Shown here piece by piece: positions 1 to 7,688 of a stretch of DNA of 64,000 nucleotides. How positions within the stretch are numbered: the first letter of the stretch is position 1; every line of letters begins with the position of its first letter. A program made the translations under genes and the position numbers. Under the pieces are notes generated by a model. That model did not search any database. It saw only the letters and a program-made list of their open reading frames with translations, and was not told where the DNA came from. The stretch is from an uncultured Candidatus Melainabacteria bacterium. Its GTDB lineage: Bacteria; Cyanobacteriota; Vampirovibrionia; Gastranaerophilales; Gastranaerophilaceae. Where the stretch lies: the NCBI GenBank assembly GCA_947570135.1, contig CANOTP010000006.1:1-64000 (forward strand). The letters run 5' to 3'.

Positions 1-632
1 GTCCCGAAGGCGGCGGGAATGATGCAAAATGCTGCGGGGAGTCAACATATTTTGGTGCGCATAAATCAAGCTGTTGCAGTAATATCTATGCAGGCCAGGG
101 CGAATCGGTCTTCAAATCAAAAGGCTGCTGTACCGCATTACCATCACACGCTTTTTGTCAAGAAACTCCTAAAATTGTTGATGTTTATCTGACTCCTAAA
201 ATAGGGGTTGCATATATGGATCCTAATGATTATTATGTCCAGCAATTTGGTCAGGTTTTTGTAGCTTATAACTGCGGGTTGAAAGTTAATAACCCTACCG
301 AAGATCAGGTTTTACCTATTATTTATACAAATCCTACATGTCATTTTGTTGCACCAGCTATTGGTTTGAATTATAATTATTGTTCTCCAAAAGGAGGGGC
401 GGACTTACGTTGTAATGAGGCTTATAATATTGGCGGAGCAGGCGGAGATACATTTTCTAAATGGAATAAATGGTACTTTAGCGGTGCAAATTTCCCAACA
501 GAGATTGTTAGTGGAAATTATAGGTATCATATTAATTCGCCTATCTTAAAAACTTATTCTGATACTTATAATTCGTCGGGGTATCCGAAATCTGAACCTA
601 AGTTTAAAGATGTTTGTGATGAATTATTTTAA
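1..632 (+). CDS. Cys-rich hypothetical protein, 5' end cut by window
   Basis: The reading frame is open from the first bases of the window (codons begin at base 3) to a TAA at 630-632, so the first ATG at 216 is probably internal and the gene starts upstream. About 209 residues are visible. They contain paired cysteines (KCCG, SSCCSN, KGCC) and further single cysteines, with many Gly, Asn, Tyr and Ser. No catalytic motif is recognised. The composition resembles the C-terminal parts of the secreted prepilin-like proteins common in this lineage, two of which occur elsewhere in the window, but the diagnostic N-terminus is not in view. Function unknown; extracellular location is an inference from the Cys pairs. 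Confidence 0.8.
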   Translation, partial: PEGGGNDAKCCGESTYFGAHKSSCCSNIYAGQGESVFKSKGCCTALPSHAFCQETPKIVDVYLTPKIGVAYMDPNDYYVQQFGQVFVAYNCGLKVNNPTEDQVLPIIYTNPTCHFVAPAIGLNYNYCSPKGGADLRCNEAYNIGGAGGDTFSKWNKWYFSGANFPTEIVSGNYRYHINSPILKTYSDTYNSSGYPKSEPKFKDVCDELF

Positions 633-733
633 TGAATCTAACTCTTTTTGCTTATGTAAAATTAGTTATTTAGAATTAATGCGGAATGAGATTCTTTATT
701 ATATAATTTTTATATAGCGAAAGAGGTTTTTAT

Positions 734-1969
734 ATGTCAATTGAAGATGCATTAGTAATGATTTTAGCAGGTGGAGAGGGAAAACGTTTGTATCCTTTAA
801 CAAAGGATAGAGCTAAGCCTGCTGTGCCGTTTGGCGGCAGATACAGAATTATTGATTTTGTTATCAATAATTTTATTAATTCAGGTTTTTATAAGATCAA
901 AGTTTTAACTCAGTATAAGTCGGATTCTTTAAACAAACATATAACCCGCGGTTGGGCTTTATCTCCGTTTTTGAATCAATATGTTGATTTGGCACCTGCC
1001 CAGATGAGAACGGGAAGTGATTGGTACCGCGGTACTGCTGATGCGATTTATCAAAATATGTTTCATATCTTAGATGAAGACCCGAGATATGTTTGTATTT
1101 TTGGCGGCGACCATATTTATAAAATGCAGGTTAATCAAATGCTTGATTTCCATAAAGAAAAATGTGCTGATTTATCTATTTCAGCAATTCCTATTCCGAT
1201 TGAAGAAGCTTCGGAATTTGGAATTATGGAAGTTGATGATGAGTGGCGGTTAATTAATTTTGTCGAAAAACCGCAGACTCCTCCAAAAGAAATTCCGGGA
1301 ATTCCGGGTATGTGCTTAGCATCAATGGGTAATTATATCTTTGATAAAGAAATTCTGTTGACGGCTTTGGAAAAAGATTTTAATATAAAAGAATCTAATC
1401 ACGATTTTGGTAAAAATGTCATTCCGATGTTGTTGAATGAAGGTAAAAATATCTATGTTTATAATTTTGCTGATAATTCGTTTTTGGGAATGTCAGATTC
1501 CGAGCGCGGTTATTGGAGAGATGTAGGAAGTATTGATGCATACTGGCAGGCTAATATGGATTTATTGGCTTATACTCCTGAACTTAACTTGTACTCAAAA
1601 GAGTGGCCGTTAAGAACCTTTAATTACAACTATCCGCCTGCAAAATTCGTGTGGGAAGAAGGCGACAGGGTCGGTATGGCAACAAACTCTATGGTATCTG
1701 AAGGCTGTATAATTTCAGGCGGCGGATTGTCTCACTGTGTTTTATCGCCTAAGGTCAGAATTAACAGTTATTCAAGCGTAACTGACAGTATTTTAATGGA
1801 AAATGTTGAAGTCGGCAGATATTCTCAAATAAGAAAAGCAATTATTGATAAAAATGTTGTGATTCCTCCTCATACAAAAATAGGTTTTGATAAAGAAGAA
1901 GACCTTAAACGTGGGTTCCATGTATCAGCAGGCGGTGTTACGGTGGTGCCTAAGGGGGCTATTTTATAA
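734..1969 (+). CDS. glgC: glucose-1-phosphate adenylyltransferase
   Basis: This enzyme makes ADP-glucose from ATP and glucose-1-phosphate, the committed step of glycogen synthesis. At 411 residues it is close to the usual family length of about 420-430. The nucleotidyltransferase core has the LAGGEGKR loop at residues 11-18, the KPAVPFGG segment near 28-35, WYRGTADA at 97-104 and GGDHIYK at 124-130, followed by YWRDVGSIDAYW near 255. The C-terminal part fits the left-handed beta-helix that carries allosteric control in the family. AGAGG lies 7 bases before the ATG, and a TATAAT-like hexamer sits at 702-707, without a clear -35. It stands alone as a transcription unit; malQ in the window belongs to the same glycogen pathway. 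Confidence 0.96.
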   Translation: MSIEDALVMILAGGEGKRLYPLTKDRAKPAVPFGGRYRIIDFVINNFINSGFYKIKVLTQYKSDSLNKHITRGWALSPFLNQYVDLAPAQMRTGSDWYRGTADAIYQNMFHILDEDPRYVCIFGGDHIYKMQVNQMLDFHKEKCADLSISAIPIPIEEASEFGIMEVDDEWRLINFVEKPQTPPKEIPGIPGMCLASMGNYIFDKEILLTALEKDFNIKESNHDFGKNVIPMLLNEGKNIYVYNFADNSFLGMSDSERGYWRDVGSIDAYWQANMDLLAYTPELNLYSKEWPLRTFNYNYPPAKFVWEEGDRVGMATNSMVSEGCIISGGGLSHCVLSPKVRINSYSSVTDSILMENVEVGRYSQIRKAIIDKNVVIPPHTKIGFDKEEDLKRGFHVSAGGVTVVPKGAIL

Positions 1970-2041
1970 ATAATTATTTATCTCCTATCCTCGGATGGCG
2001 GGTTAATATTAGTCGATGATGGCTTTATTTTTAAAATTTTT

Positions 2042-2064
2042 GAGGTACAATTGTTTTGTACCTC
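2042..2064 (+). terminator. hairpin after glgC
   Basis: A 9-bp inverted repeat (GAGGTACAA / TTGTACCTC) with a 5-base loop lies about 70 bases after the glgC stop. The following tract is T/A-rich rather than a pure T-run, so termination is likely but not certain. Confidence 0.5.
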
Positions 2065-2150
2065 ATTATTTATGTAAATTTTTGTGAATACAGGCTTATT
2101 TTTAAGCAATAATTTATTTTCACCTGATTTATTCATTTGGGTAGGAATTT

Positions 2151-2750
2151 ATGGCGATAACAGGACTCAATTCAATAAGAACATTTACCAACGCGGCATC
2201 GCAGCGCGTGATTAATGCTTGTCCTACAATGACAATCAGTTCAGGTAAAGTTAATAAAACTTTATCCTGGATAGGTAAACATATTTCCTCCCCTGAAAAT
2301 CGCCTTATTTTAGGTGTGACTGCACTTATGAGTCAGCCGTTTATTGATTTGCATAACAGAAAGGTTGATGAAGATACAAGAAAAGTTTCAGCAGCAAGGA
2401 CCGTGGCTAAAATTATTGCAGGAACTTCAACAGGTGTGGCTATTCGTTATGCTTGTATAAAAGCCATAGATGCCTTTACCGAGTTTCCTGAAAAAATTAC
2501 CGCATCAACCAAGCATCCTTGTTTAAAAACTTTCTTTACTCCGTTTGAAGCCATAAAAGATGGTTTAAAAGATTTACGCCATTATAAATCTGCCCTTGGA
2601 ACATTAGTATCTCTGGGGGTTATGGTGTTTACAAACTTCTTGATAGATGCTCCGTTAACAAAATTCTTAACTAACAAATTTGTTGACAGGATTCACGAAA
2701 AAGACAAAGAAAAACCGGTTCAGAATAAGGAGGTAAGAAATGTCGCTTAA
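2151..2750 (+). CDS. hypothetical membrane protein, paralogue of next gene
   Basis: Product not recognised. The 199-residue protein has two hydrophobic stretches, around residues 82-108 and 146-172, separated by a charged linker, and a basic/acidic C-terminal tail. AGGA precedes the ATG. It overlaps the downstream gene by 11 bases, so the two are translated together. The two proteins share an arrangement: a first hydrophobic helix, then a short charged N-x-K-x-x-x-E-type loop, a second helix, and late in the protein N-x(7)-PL followed by R-x-H near the end of the last helix. I infer distant paralogy and a membrane complex of the two products. No enzymatic motif is visible. Confidence 0.8.
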   Translation: MAITGLNSIRTFTNAASQRVINACPTMTISSGKVNKTLSWIGKHISSPENRLILGVTALMSQPFIDLHNRKVDEDTRKVSAARTVAKIIAGTSTGVAIRYACIKAIDAFTEFPEKITASTKHPCLKTFFTPFEAIKDGLKDLRHYKSALGTLVSLGVMVFTNFLIDAPLTKFLTNKFVDRIHEKDKEKPVQNKEVRNVA

Positions 2751-3378
2751 GCCTTCATTTTTAGCTCCTTTTAATGAGTTTGTCGCAAAGCATTACGGCA
2801 AAGATACGGGTAAAATGCTTATCCATACGGGTGTTGTCGGTTGGATTCTTTCTGCTGCCGCTCAGGTTATGGCAATTGTTGTTAATGATAAAATCCCTAA
2901 AGAACAGAAAATGTATCTTGTTCCGCAGGAACTTGCCGATGCAGGGGTTAATATTTTATCATTCTATGCCATTACTCAAAGTGCTAAATCTTTAGCTTCT
3001 AATCTTGTTAAAACAGGTAAATTACTGCCAAAATCAATTTGCGGTATTCTTGAGTCAAAAGGTTTAAGCGATAAAATCGGCAAAATGGATTTTAACGTAT
3101 TTGAAGATGCGGGCTTAAGTGCAACGGCTACAAAACGCTTAGAATCTTTTAAAAGTGGTGTTGATGTTGTGGCAACAACTGTCGGGTCTGTACTTTCTTG
3201 TAATATAGTTACTCCGCTTGTTAGAAATGAGATTGCTGCAAATAGACAAAAGGATTTGGTTGCAAGAATGCATAATGCCGATACAAATCACTCATCTTAT
3301 GTAAAACCGGGTTATGCGAATACAAAACGTCCTTCTATGTATGATTTTACAAATAATAGCGGAAGTTTAAAGATATAA
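2740..3378 (+). CDS. hypothetical membrane protein, paralogue of previous gene
   Basis: Product not recognised. At 212 residues it has hydrophobic helices near residues 28-48, 68-90 and 138-160, then a polar Asn/Ser-rich tail. A near-perfect AAGGAGG ribosome binding site lies inside the end of the upstream gene, with an 11-base overlap. Its helix-loop-helix layout and the N-x(7)-PL ... R-x-H signature near residues 154-180 parallel the upstream protein. The 3' end overlaps the end of the convergent anti-sigma gene by 12 bases. Function unknown. Confidence 0.8.
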   Translation: MSLKPSFLAPFNEFVAKHYGKDTGKMLIHTGVVGWILSAAAQVMAIVVNDKIPKEQKMYLVPQELADAGVNILSFYAITQSAKSLASNLVKTGKLLPKSICGILESKGLSDKIGKMDFNVFEDAGLSATATKRLESFKSGVDVVATTVGSVLSCNIVTPLVRNEIAANRQKDLVARMHNADTNHSSYVKPGYANTKRPSMYDFTNNSGSLKI

Positions 3379-3894
3379 GTAAATAAATCCGCAAATGATT
3401 GCGCTTAATAGAAGGATAAAGATTGCAATCAGTTTATAAAAATATGTTGTTGTGTATTCATTTCCGTCTTGGATTTTTGTCATTATATTTTTTGAATAAT
3501 CAAATTTTGTATCGTTTTTTGTTTTTTCATAAGCTGAGTGTATAACTTTTTTAAACTTGTACATTGTTTCAAGTTCTTTTCTTGCTGTGGGGTTAGAGAT
3601 TGTCATTTTTTTTATTTTAATATTATCGTTTGAATCAAGCTCGTTATCAACATAAGCCGATAAGTTTCCTATAAATTCGGGATGTAATTCAGGCTCTGAT
3701 TGAGTATCTTGAGGAGCATTAATTGTTGATTTATAAGCGCTTAGGATTTTCTGTAACTCTTCTATTTTCTTTTTGCAGGCAGGGCATTTTGCGATGTGAT
3801 TATCTACATATTCTCGCAGGCGCGGGTTTAATTTCCCTTCTATATAAAAATTTATCAATGCTGATACCTGATTGCAGGTGAGGTCTTTGTTCAT
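3367..3894 (-). CDS. zinc-finger anti-sigma factor
   Basis: This is probably the membrane-bound regulator that holds the adjacent ECF sigma factor inactive. The N-terminus has the ZAS-type zinc-binding pattern, with Cys7, His33, Cys37 and Cys40 (HIAKCPAC). A second region near residues 70-110 resembles the helical part of such domains. The protein ends in one transmembrane helix (residues about 155-174) with only a few residues outside, so little sensory domain is exposed; a partner protein may sense the signal. It lies 12 bases after the sigma gene and has AAGGAG before its ATG. Family role is established knowledge; the pairing is inferred from adjacency. Confidence 0.88.
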   Translation of the reverse strand: MNKDLTCNQVSALINFYIEGKLNPRLREYVDNHIAKCPACKKKIEELQKILSAYKSTINAPQDTQSEPELHPEFIGNLSAYVDNELDSNDNIKIKKMTISNPTARKELETMYKFKKVIHSAYEKTKNDTKFDYSKNIMTKIQDGNEYTTTYFYKLIAIFILLLSAIICGFIYLYL

Positions 3895-3906
3895 TATGTA
3901 AACTCC

Positions 3907-4503
3907 TTAGATATAATTTTTTAATGATTCTTGTAGTTTAATTCTTGCTCTTGAAATTCTTGATTTAACAGTGCCGATACTTGCGTTTGTTGTTTTTGCT
4001 ATCTCTTCGTAGCTTAGCCCCTGAAATTCCCTTAATATAATTGCAATCCTGAATGATTCGGGTAATTCTCTTATCGCGGATTTTATAACACGTTCGCATT
4101 CAGAGGTTATACATTTATCAATGGGTTTTGTTTTTTTATCGGGAATCTCAATTTTTAATGCGAAATTCAACGGTTCGCAGGTGTAATCAATAGAAACCGT
4201 TTCTGGGACTTTTTTCTTTTTCCGAATTTCGTCGTAATAGGTGTTTGTGATAATTTGATTAAGCCAGCCTTTAAAACATTTCGGGTTTTTAAGACTGTGG
4301 ATATTTTTTGCAATCTTTAATAAGACTTCCTGTGTTAAATCAGACAGATTATCATTTGTTTTCAGAAGGTAGCTTAGAGTTGCGTAAACATCTGATTGAA
4401 TTTTTCTTATGAGTTCTTCTATCGCTTTAAAATCGTCTTGCTGAGCAAGAACAACCAGTTCCTCTATCGACATTTTTTTATAGAGTAACTTATTTTCACT
4501 CAT
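3907..4503 (-). CDS. ECF-family RNA polymerase sigma factor
   Basis: Sigma-70 factor of the extracytoplasmic-function type, 198 residues. Region 2 lies at about 35-98, including the DLTQEVLLKIAKN segment and the WLNQIITNTYYDEIRKKK segment. Region 4 lies at about 140-193, with LPESFRIAIILREFQGLSY and the helix-turn-helix EEIAKTTNASIGTVKSRISR. No region 3 is present, as expected for the group. GGAGGAAAAC precedes the ATG. The gene leads an operon with its anti-sigma factor. Target genes cannot be deduced from the window, though ECF pairs of this kind commonly respond to envelope stress. Confidence 0.94.
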   Translation of the reverse strand: MSENKLLYKKMSIEELVVLAQQDDFKAIEELIRKIQSDVYATLSYLLKTNDNLSDLTQEVLLKIAKNIHSLKNPKCFKGWLNQIITNTYYDEIRKKKKVPETVSIDYTCEPLNFALKIEIPDKKTKPIDKCITSECERVIKSAIRELPESFRIAIILREFQGLSYEEIAKTTNASIGTVKSRISRARIKLQESLKNYI

Positions 4504-4544
4504 TTGTTTTCCTCCTTAATAAAAATATTAGGAAGAAAAGCACA

Positions 4545-4573
4545 TTATTAGTATACGCTTATTGCTAAGTCAA
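4545..4573 (-). promoter_or_regulatory. sigma-70-type promoter of the ECF sigma operon
   Basis: On the minus strand TTGACT (4568-4573) and TAATAA (4545-4550) are separated by 17 bases, about 40 bases before the sigma-factor start. This is a housekeeping-type promoter; I do not see an obvious autoregulatory ECF promoter. Confidence 0.55.
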
Positions 4574-4610
4574 TATGGTAATATTTTTATATCTGTTATA
4601 ATAATTGATA

Positions 4611-5540
4611 TTATTTACCGAGCTTATAGCGTAATACGGAATTGCTGCCTTGTGAAGATATAAACAAACATCCGTTTGTATAATAAATGCAGTAAGGGTT
4701 TTCAATGTTAGAAATAAGCTCTGTTATTTCTCCAGTTGAAGACACTTTCAGGACGTTATTTTTGTTGTAGTTTGCAATATAAATATTCCCATCAGCGTCC
4801 ATAGCAAGTCCTATCGGTCCGTCGATTTTTTCGCTTTTTATATAAACAATTTTTTTGTTATCGGGGGAAATTTTATAAATCGTGTTATCCGAAAATCCTG
4901 CAACAAAAAGATTTCCGCTTGAGTCTGTTGTAATCCCCGTCGGGCTTGTTATATCGCTATAGGTTGCATGAGAGTCGTATTGAGGATTTTCGGATTCGTA
5001 TCTTTGAACCTGTTCTTGCTGAATTTCTTCTGCTATTGTTTGTTGAGTGTTTGCATCTGTTGTCGGAGTTTCTTCGATCTGCTTTTCCTCAATGGGTTTT
5101 TCTTCCTCTGGTTTTGGCAGTGAATTTGCAAGCTGTGTCGCGCGTTGTCCGATTAGGGTATCTGTCGGAATTAATTCAAGATACATTCTTGCTTTATCGA
5201 ATTCTCCGATTTTTTTGCTTAAACTTGCAGCTTTATATACAGCTTCATAATCATCGGGCTTTCTTAATATAATTTGTTTAAATACGGCAAGAGCTGCTTC
5301 ATATTGTTTCATGTACTCTAAAAGTGAGCCTAAATTGTAATATGCATCAATATAATTCGGGTCAAGCTCGATTGCTTCTTTAAAACATTTGACAGATTCT
5401 TCTAATTGTCCTAATTGGTAGTAATCAATTCCTTTGTTATAATGAAGCTTTGCATCAGTTGAGATTGCCGCAAAAGATGCGCTTTGTGTTGATATGAATA
5501 AAATTACTGCAACTGCCGCCAAAATTTTATTGAATTTCAT
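4611..5540 (-). CDS. secreted TPR and NHL-type beta-propeller repeat protein
   Basis: A 309-residue exported protein: a signal peptide (about residues 1-25, ending SASFA), three tetratricopeptide repeats at about 28-130 (for example YNKGIDYYQLGQLEESVKC and YNLGSLLEYMKQYEAALAVF), a Glu/Thr-rich linker at about 145-190, and NHL-like repeats at about 195-305 with the ITTDSSGNLFVAGF and LAMDADGNIYIANY units. Both repeat types bind partners, so a scaffold or surface role is inferred. The ATG at 5540 lies inside the end of malQ (14-base overlap) behind GAGGA, so translation is coupled; a TTG three bases upstream is less likely. Too few blades are present for a full propeller, so it may be completed by oligomerisation. 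Confidence 0.85.
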   Translation of the reverse strand: MKFNKILAAVAVILFISTQSASFAAISTDAKLHYNKGIDYYQLGQLEESVKCFKEAIELDPNYIDAYYNLGSLLEYMKQYEAALAVFKQIILRKPDDYEAVYKAASLSKKIGEFDKARMYLELIPTDTLIGQRATQLANSLPKPEEEKPIEEKQIEETPTTDANTQQTIAEEIQQEQVQRYESENPQYDSHATYSDITSPTGITTDSSGNLFVAGFSDNTIYKISPDNKKIVYIKSEKIDGPIGLAMDADGNIYIANYNKNNVLKVSSTGEITELISNIENPYCIYYTNGCLFISSQGSNSVLRYKLGK

Positions 5541-7383
5541 CAAGTTCCTCGATTATTTCGTTGTTATTGTTTGCAAATTCACTGCCGCGAGCGATAATTG
5601 CTTTTTTCAAGATTAACGGTAAGTTAATGGTTTCCATTTCAGCAAAGTTATCGGGTAATCTCAGACTCCAGTTTTTGTCACCTGAAGTGCCCGGAGTATT
5701 GTAAGTTTGTGACATGTTGAAGAAATCCGTGAAAAACATTTGAATGTTTTCAGCTTTGCAGGCAAACAGTTCGACAAGTTTTGTTTCTTTTAAAAACTCT
5801 GCATTTTTTGTCATTTCAACAATCAAATCATCCTTATTGCTAGTTTCTTGGAATAAATCTTCAACAAGGTTTTTAACATGTAAATATCCGTCATGAGTAT
5901 TTACCAATGATTTTGCCCACAAAGTAACAGGTCTGTTGTCGTGGGTTCCGACCATTGCCCAGCAATTTTCCGTGATGTTTTTACATCTGTACGGGTCATC
6001 AGGCTCTGTTGCTACAGTAAACTGGGTTAATCTCATACCTAACAGTTCGTAAGCTTTCATAACTGCAGCTACAGGGTTGGTTAAAGTTCCCAGGTCTTCA
6101 CAAACAATTGCGTCTTTGGTTAAACCTTCTTCTTGTGCTGCTGCTATTACGATTTTTTCGATTAATCTTCCGTATAATTTAATTTGGGCATCTGTAAGAT
6201 TTTTTACGCGTTTTTCGTTATCAGGTGTCATTTTTTGGTCTAAATCGTCAAGACTTGGAATTGCGTATTTTGCAAGTTCAGGATGCTCTGGGGATGAGTA
6301 TAATCTTCCCGCGCCGCATTCCGGCATCGGTTTTTTGCCTGATTTGTATACCCAAGGGTCGATTAAACCTACAATGTGGTCTATTCTCACCCCACCCGGG
6401 TTTTCTCTGAACATCTTTTTGAATAAGTTTTTCATTAAGATGCCAGCTTCCCCTAAAGATCCGTCAGAATTGTACAGTTTTTCAGGATCGATTACAGGGA
6501 ATCCCCAAGCTTGACCGTCTTTTGAAAAATAATCAGGCGGGCAGCCCAAGCACCAGCCTTCTAAAAATAATGACTGATATGCCCAACAATCGCGGTCGGA
6601 AAATGCTACCTGACGATCTGCTATCATTTTTATACCTTTAGAATCCGCGTATTTTTTTGTTTGTGCGTTTTGTTTACTTAGTACAAACTGGATAAACTTG
6701 TATTTATCGATTTCTTTTTTGTATTTTTTAGAAATCTCATCTATGCGTTTTGCATATTCTATTTTTTCTTCGTAAGATTTCGGATTAAACAGATTTTTGT
6801 CGGTTTTGCTTTTCCAGTTTGGCCAGTAATCTGTTCCATGTTCGATTGAAAGTGCTTCATATAAGCTGTCTTTATCAAGCCAAGAATCGTTTTCGTTTTT
6901 ATAGGCATCAAACTCTTGCATTAAAGTTTTATCGTTGAGCTTTATAAAGTTTTCGTAAGTTTCTGATAATGCTTGTGCTTGTTTAACCGTGATATAAGAA
7001 TAACTTGTTTTATTTGTATCTTTATTCGGATTATTTTCAACGATTTCGTTAAAAGTCTTTTCTGATAAAATATTGTACCATTTTGGAGTTGTCAGTTCTT
7101 TTAAATCAATAAATAAAGGGTTGTTTGAAAAAATTGTACCGCAATAAGGTGAAGAATCGGAAGACTTGGTTTTTCCTGCAGGTCCCATTTGGATTGCGTC
7201 AAAAAGTCCTGCCGCATAATCAATAAAGTTTCTTCCTGCTTGTGAGTTTATGGTTCCAAAGCCTGTGTTTTCTCCTTTTACTGACGGAAAACTTCCGTTA
7301 TGCATGATGAAAACAAAATTCTTTTTTCCTAAAACTTTTAAAGCTTTTTTTATGGTAGTGATTTTGTCTGATGTGCAAACCAT
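5527..7383 (-). CDS. malQ: 4-alpha-glucanotransferase (GH77)
   Basis: Amylomaltase that transfers alpha-1,4-glucan segments in maltodextrin and glycogen turnover. GH77 hallmarks are visible in order: RIDHIVGL near residue 333 with the nucleophile Asp, CEDLG near 428 with the acid/base Glu, and GTHDN near 479. The 618 residues exceed the approximately 500 of simple bacterial enzymes; the additional length lies mainly in a charged, Lys-rich insert at about 130-260. AAGAAGGGG precedes the ATG. The gene follows tRNA-Lys with no promoter or terminator seen between them, so they may share a transcript, and it overlaps the TPR/NHL gene. It is functionally linked with glgC. Confidence 0.94.
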   Translation of the reverse strand: MVCTSDKITTIKKALKVLGKKNFVFIMHNGSFPSVKGENTGFGTINSQAGRNFIDYAAGLFDAIQMGPAGKTKSSDSSPYCGTIFSNNPLFIDLKELTTPKWYNILSEKTFNEIVENNPNKDTNKTSYSYITVKQAQALSETYENFIKLNDKTLMQEFDAYKNENDSWLDKDSLYEALSIEHGTDYWPNWKSKTDKNLFNPKSYEEKIEYAKRIDEISKKYKKEIDKYKFIQFVLSKQNAQTKKYADSKGIKMIADRQVAFSDRDCWAYQSLFLEGWCLGCPPDYFSKDGQAWGFPVIDPEKLYNSDGSLGEAGILMKNLFKKMFRENPGGVRIDHIVGLIDPWVYKSGKKPMPECGAGRLYSSPEHPELAKYAIPSLDDLDQKMTPDNEKRVKNLTDAQIKLYGRLIEKIVIAAAQEEGLTKDAIVCEDLGTLTNPVAAVMKAYELLGMRLTQFTVATEPDDPYRCKNITENCWAMVGTHDNRPVTLWAKSLVNTHDGYLHVKNLVEDLFQETSNKDDLIVEMTKNAEFLKETKLVELFACKAENIQMFFTDFFNMSQTYNTPGTSGDKNWSLRLPDNFAEMETINLPLILKKAIIARGSEFANNNNEIIEELDEIQ

Positions 7384-7498
7384 TATTTTTACCCCTTCTT
7401 ATTTAAACTGAACACTAATTTCTCTAAAACTTGTCGGTTTCCCTTATCCGACTCTTAAACAGGTTCTCATCCTTCGAGCTCCCTTGTTTTATAAAACC

Positions 7499-7571
7499 TG
7501 GGCGCGGTGGGACTCGAACCCACGACCAATTGATTAAGAGTCAACTGCTCTACCGACTGAGCTACACGCCC
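7499..7571 (-). tRNA. tRNA-Lys (CTT anticodon)
   Basis: The minus strand folds into a complete cloverleaf: acceptor GGGCGTG / CGCGCCC, D arm GCTC...GAGC, anticodon stem GTTGA/TCAAT around loop CTCTTAA (anticodon CTT), and T arm GTGGG TTCGAGT CCCAC. The discriminator is A; CCA is not encoded. It is transcribed toward malQ. Confidence 0.97.
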
Positions 7572-7586
7572 TTCTTTTGTAACTCC

Positions 7587-7614
7587 AGTTTATCACGTAA
7601 ATAACCTCTGTCAA
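7587..7614 (-). promoter_or_regulatory. promoter of tRNA-Lys (and possibly malQ)
   Basis: Minus strand: perfect -35 TTGACA (7609-7614), 16-base spacer, -10 TAAACT (7587-7592), ending 15 bases before the tRNA 5' end. Because no terminator is seen between the tRNA and malQ, it may also drive malQ. Confidence 0.7.
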
Positions 7615-7688
7615 ACCGTTTTTTGTAGAAAATTTGAATATTTAAGCAATTTTCTGTAATAAAAATTTTTAATATATATAGGGGAATT

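Noticed and set aside
5047-6514. Plus-strand open frames opposite malQ and the TPR/NHL gene
   Set aside because: They are shadows of well-supported minus-strand genes, with no ribosome binding sites or family features.
7384-7498. Riboswitch or structured leader before malQ
   Set aside because: Only a short AGTCGG/CCGAC hairpin is visible; no known riboswitch core was recognised.
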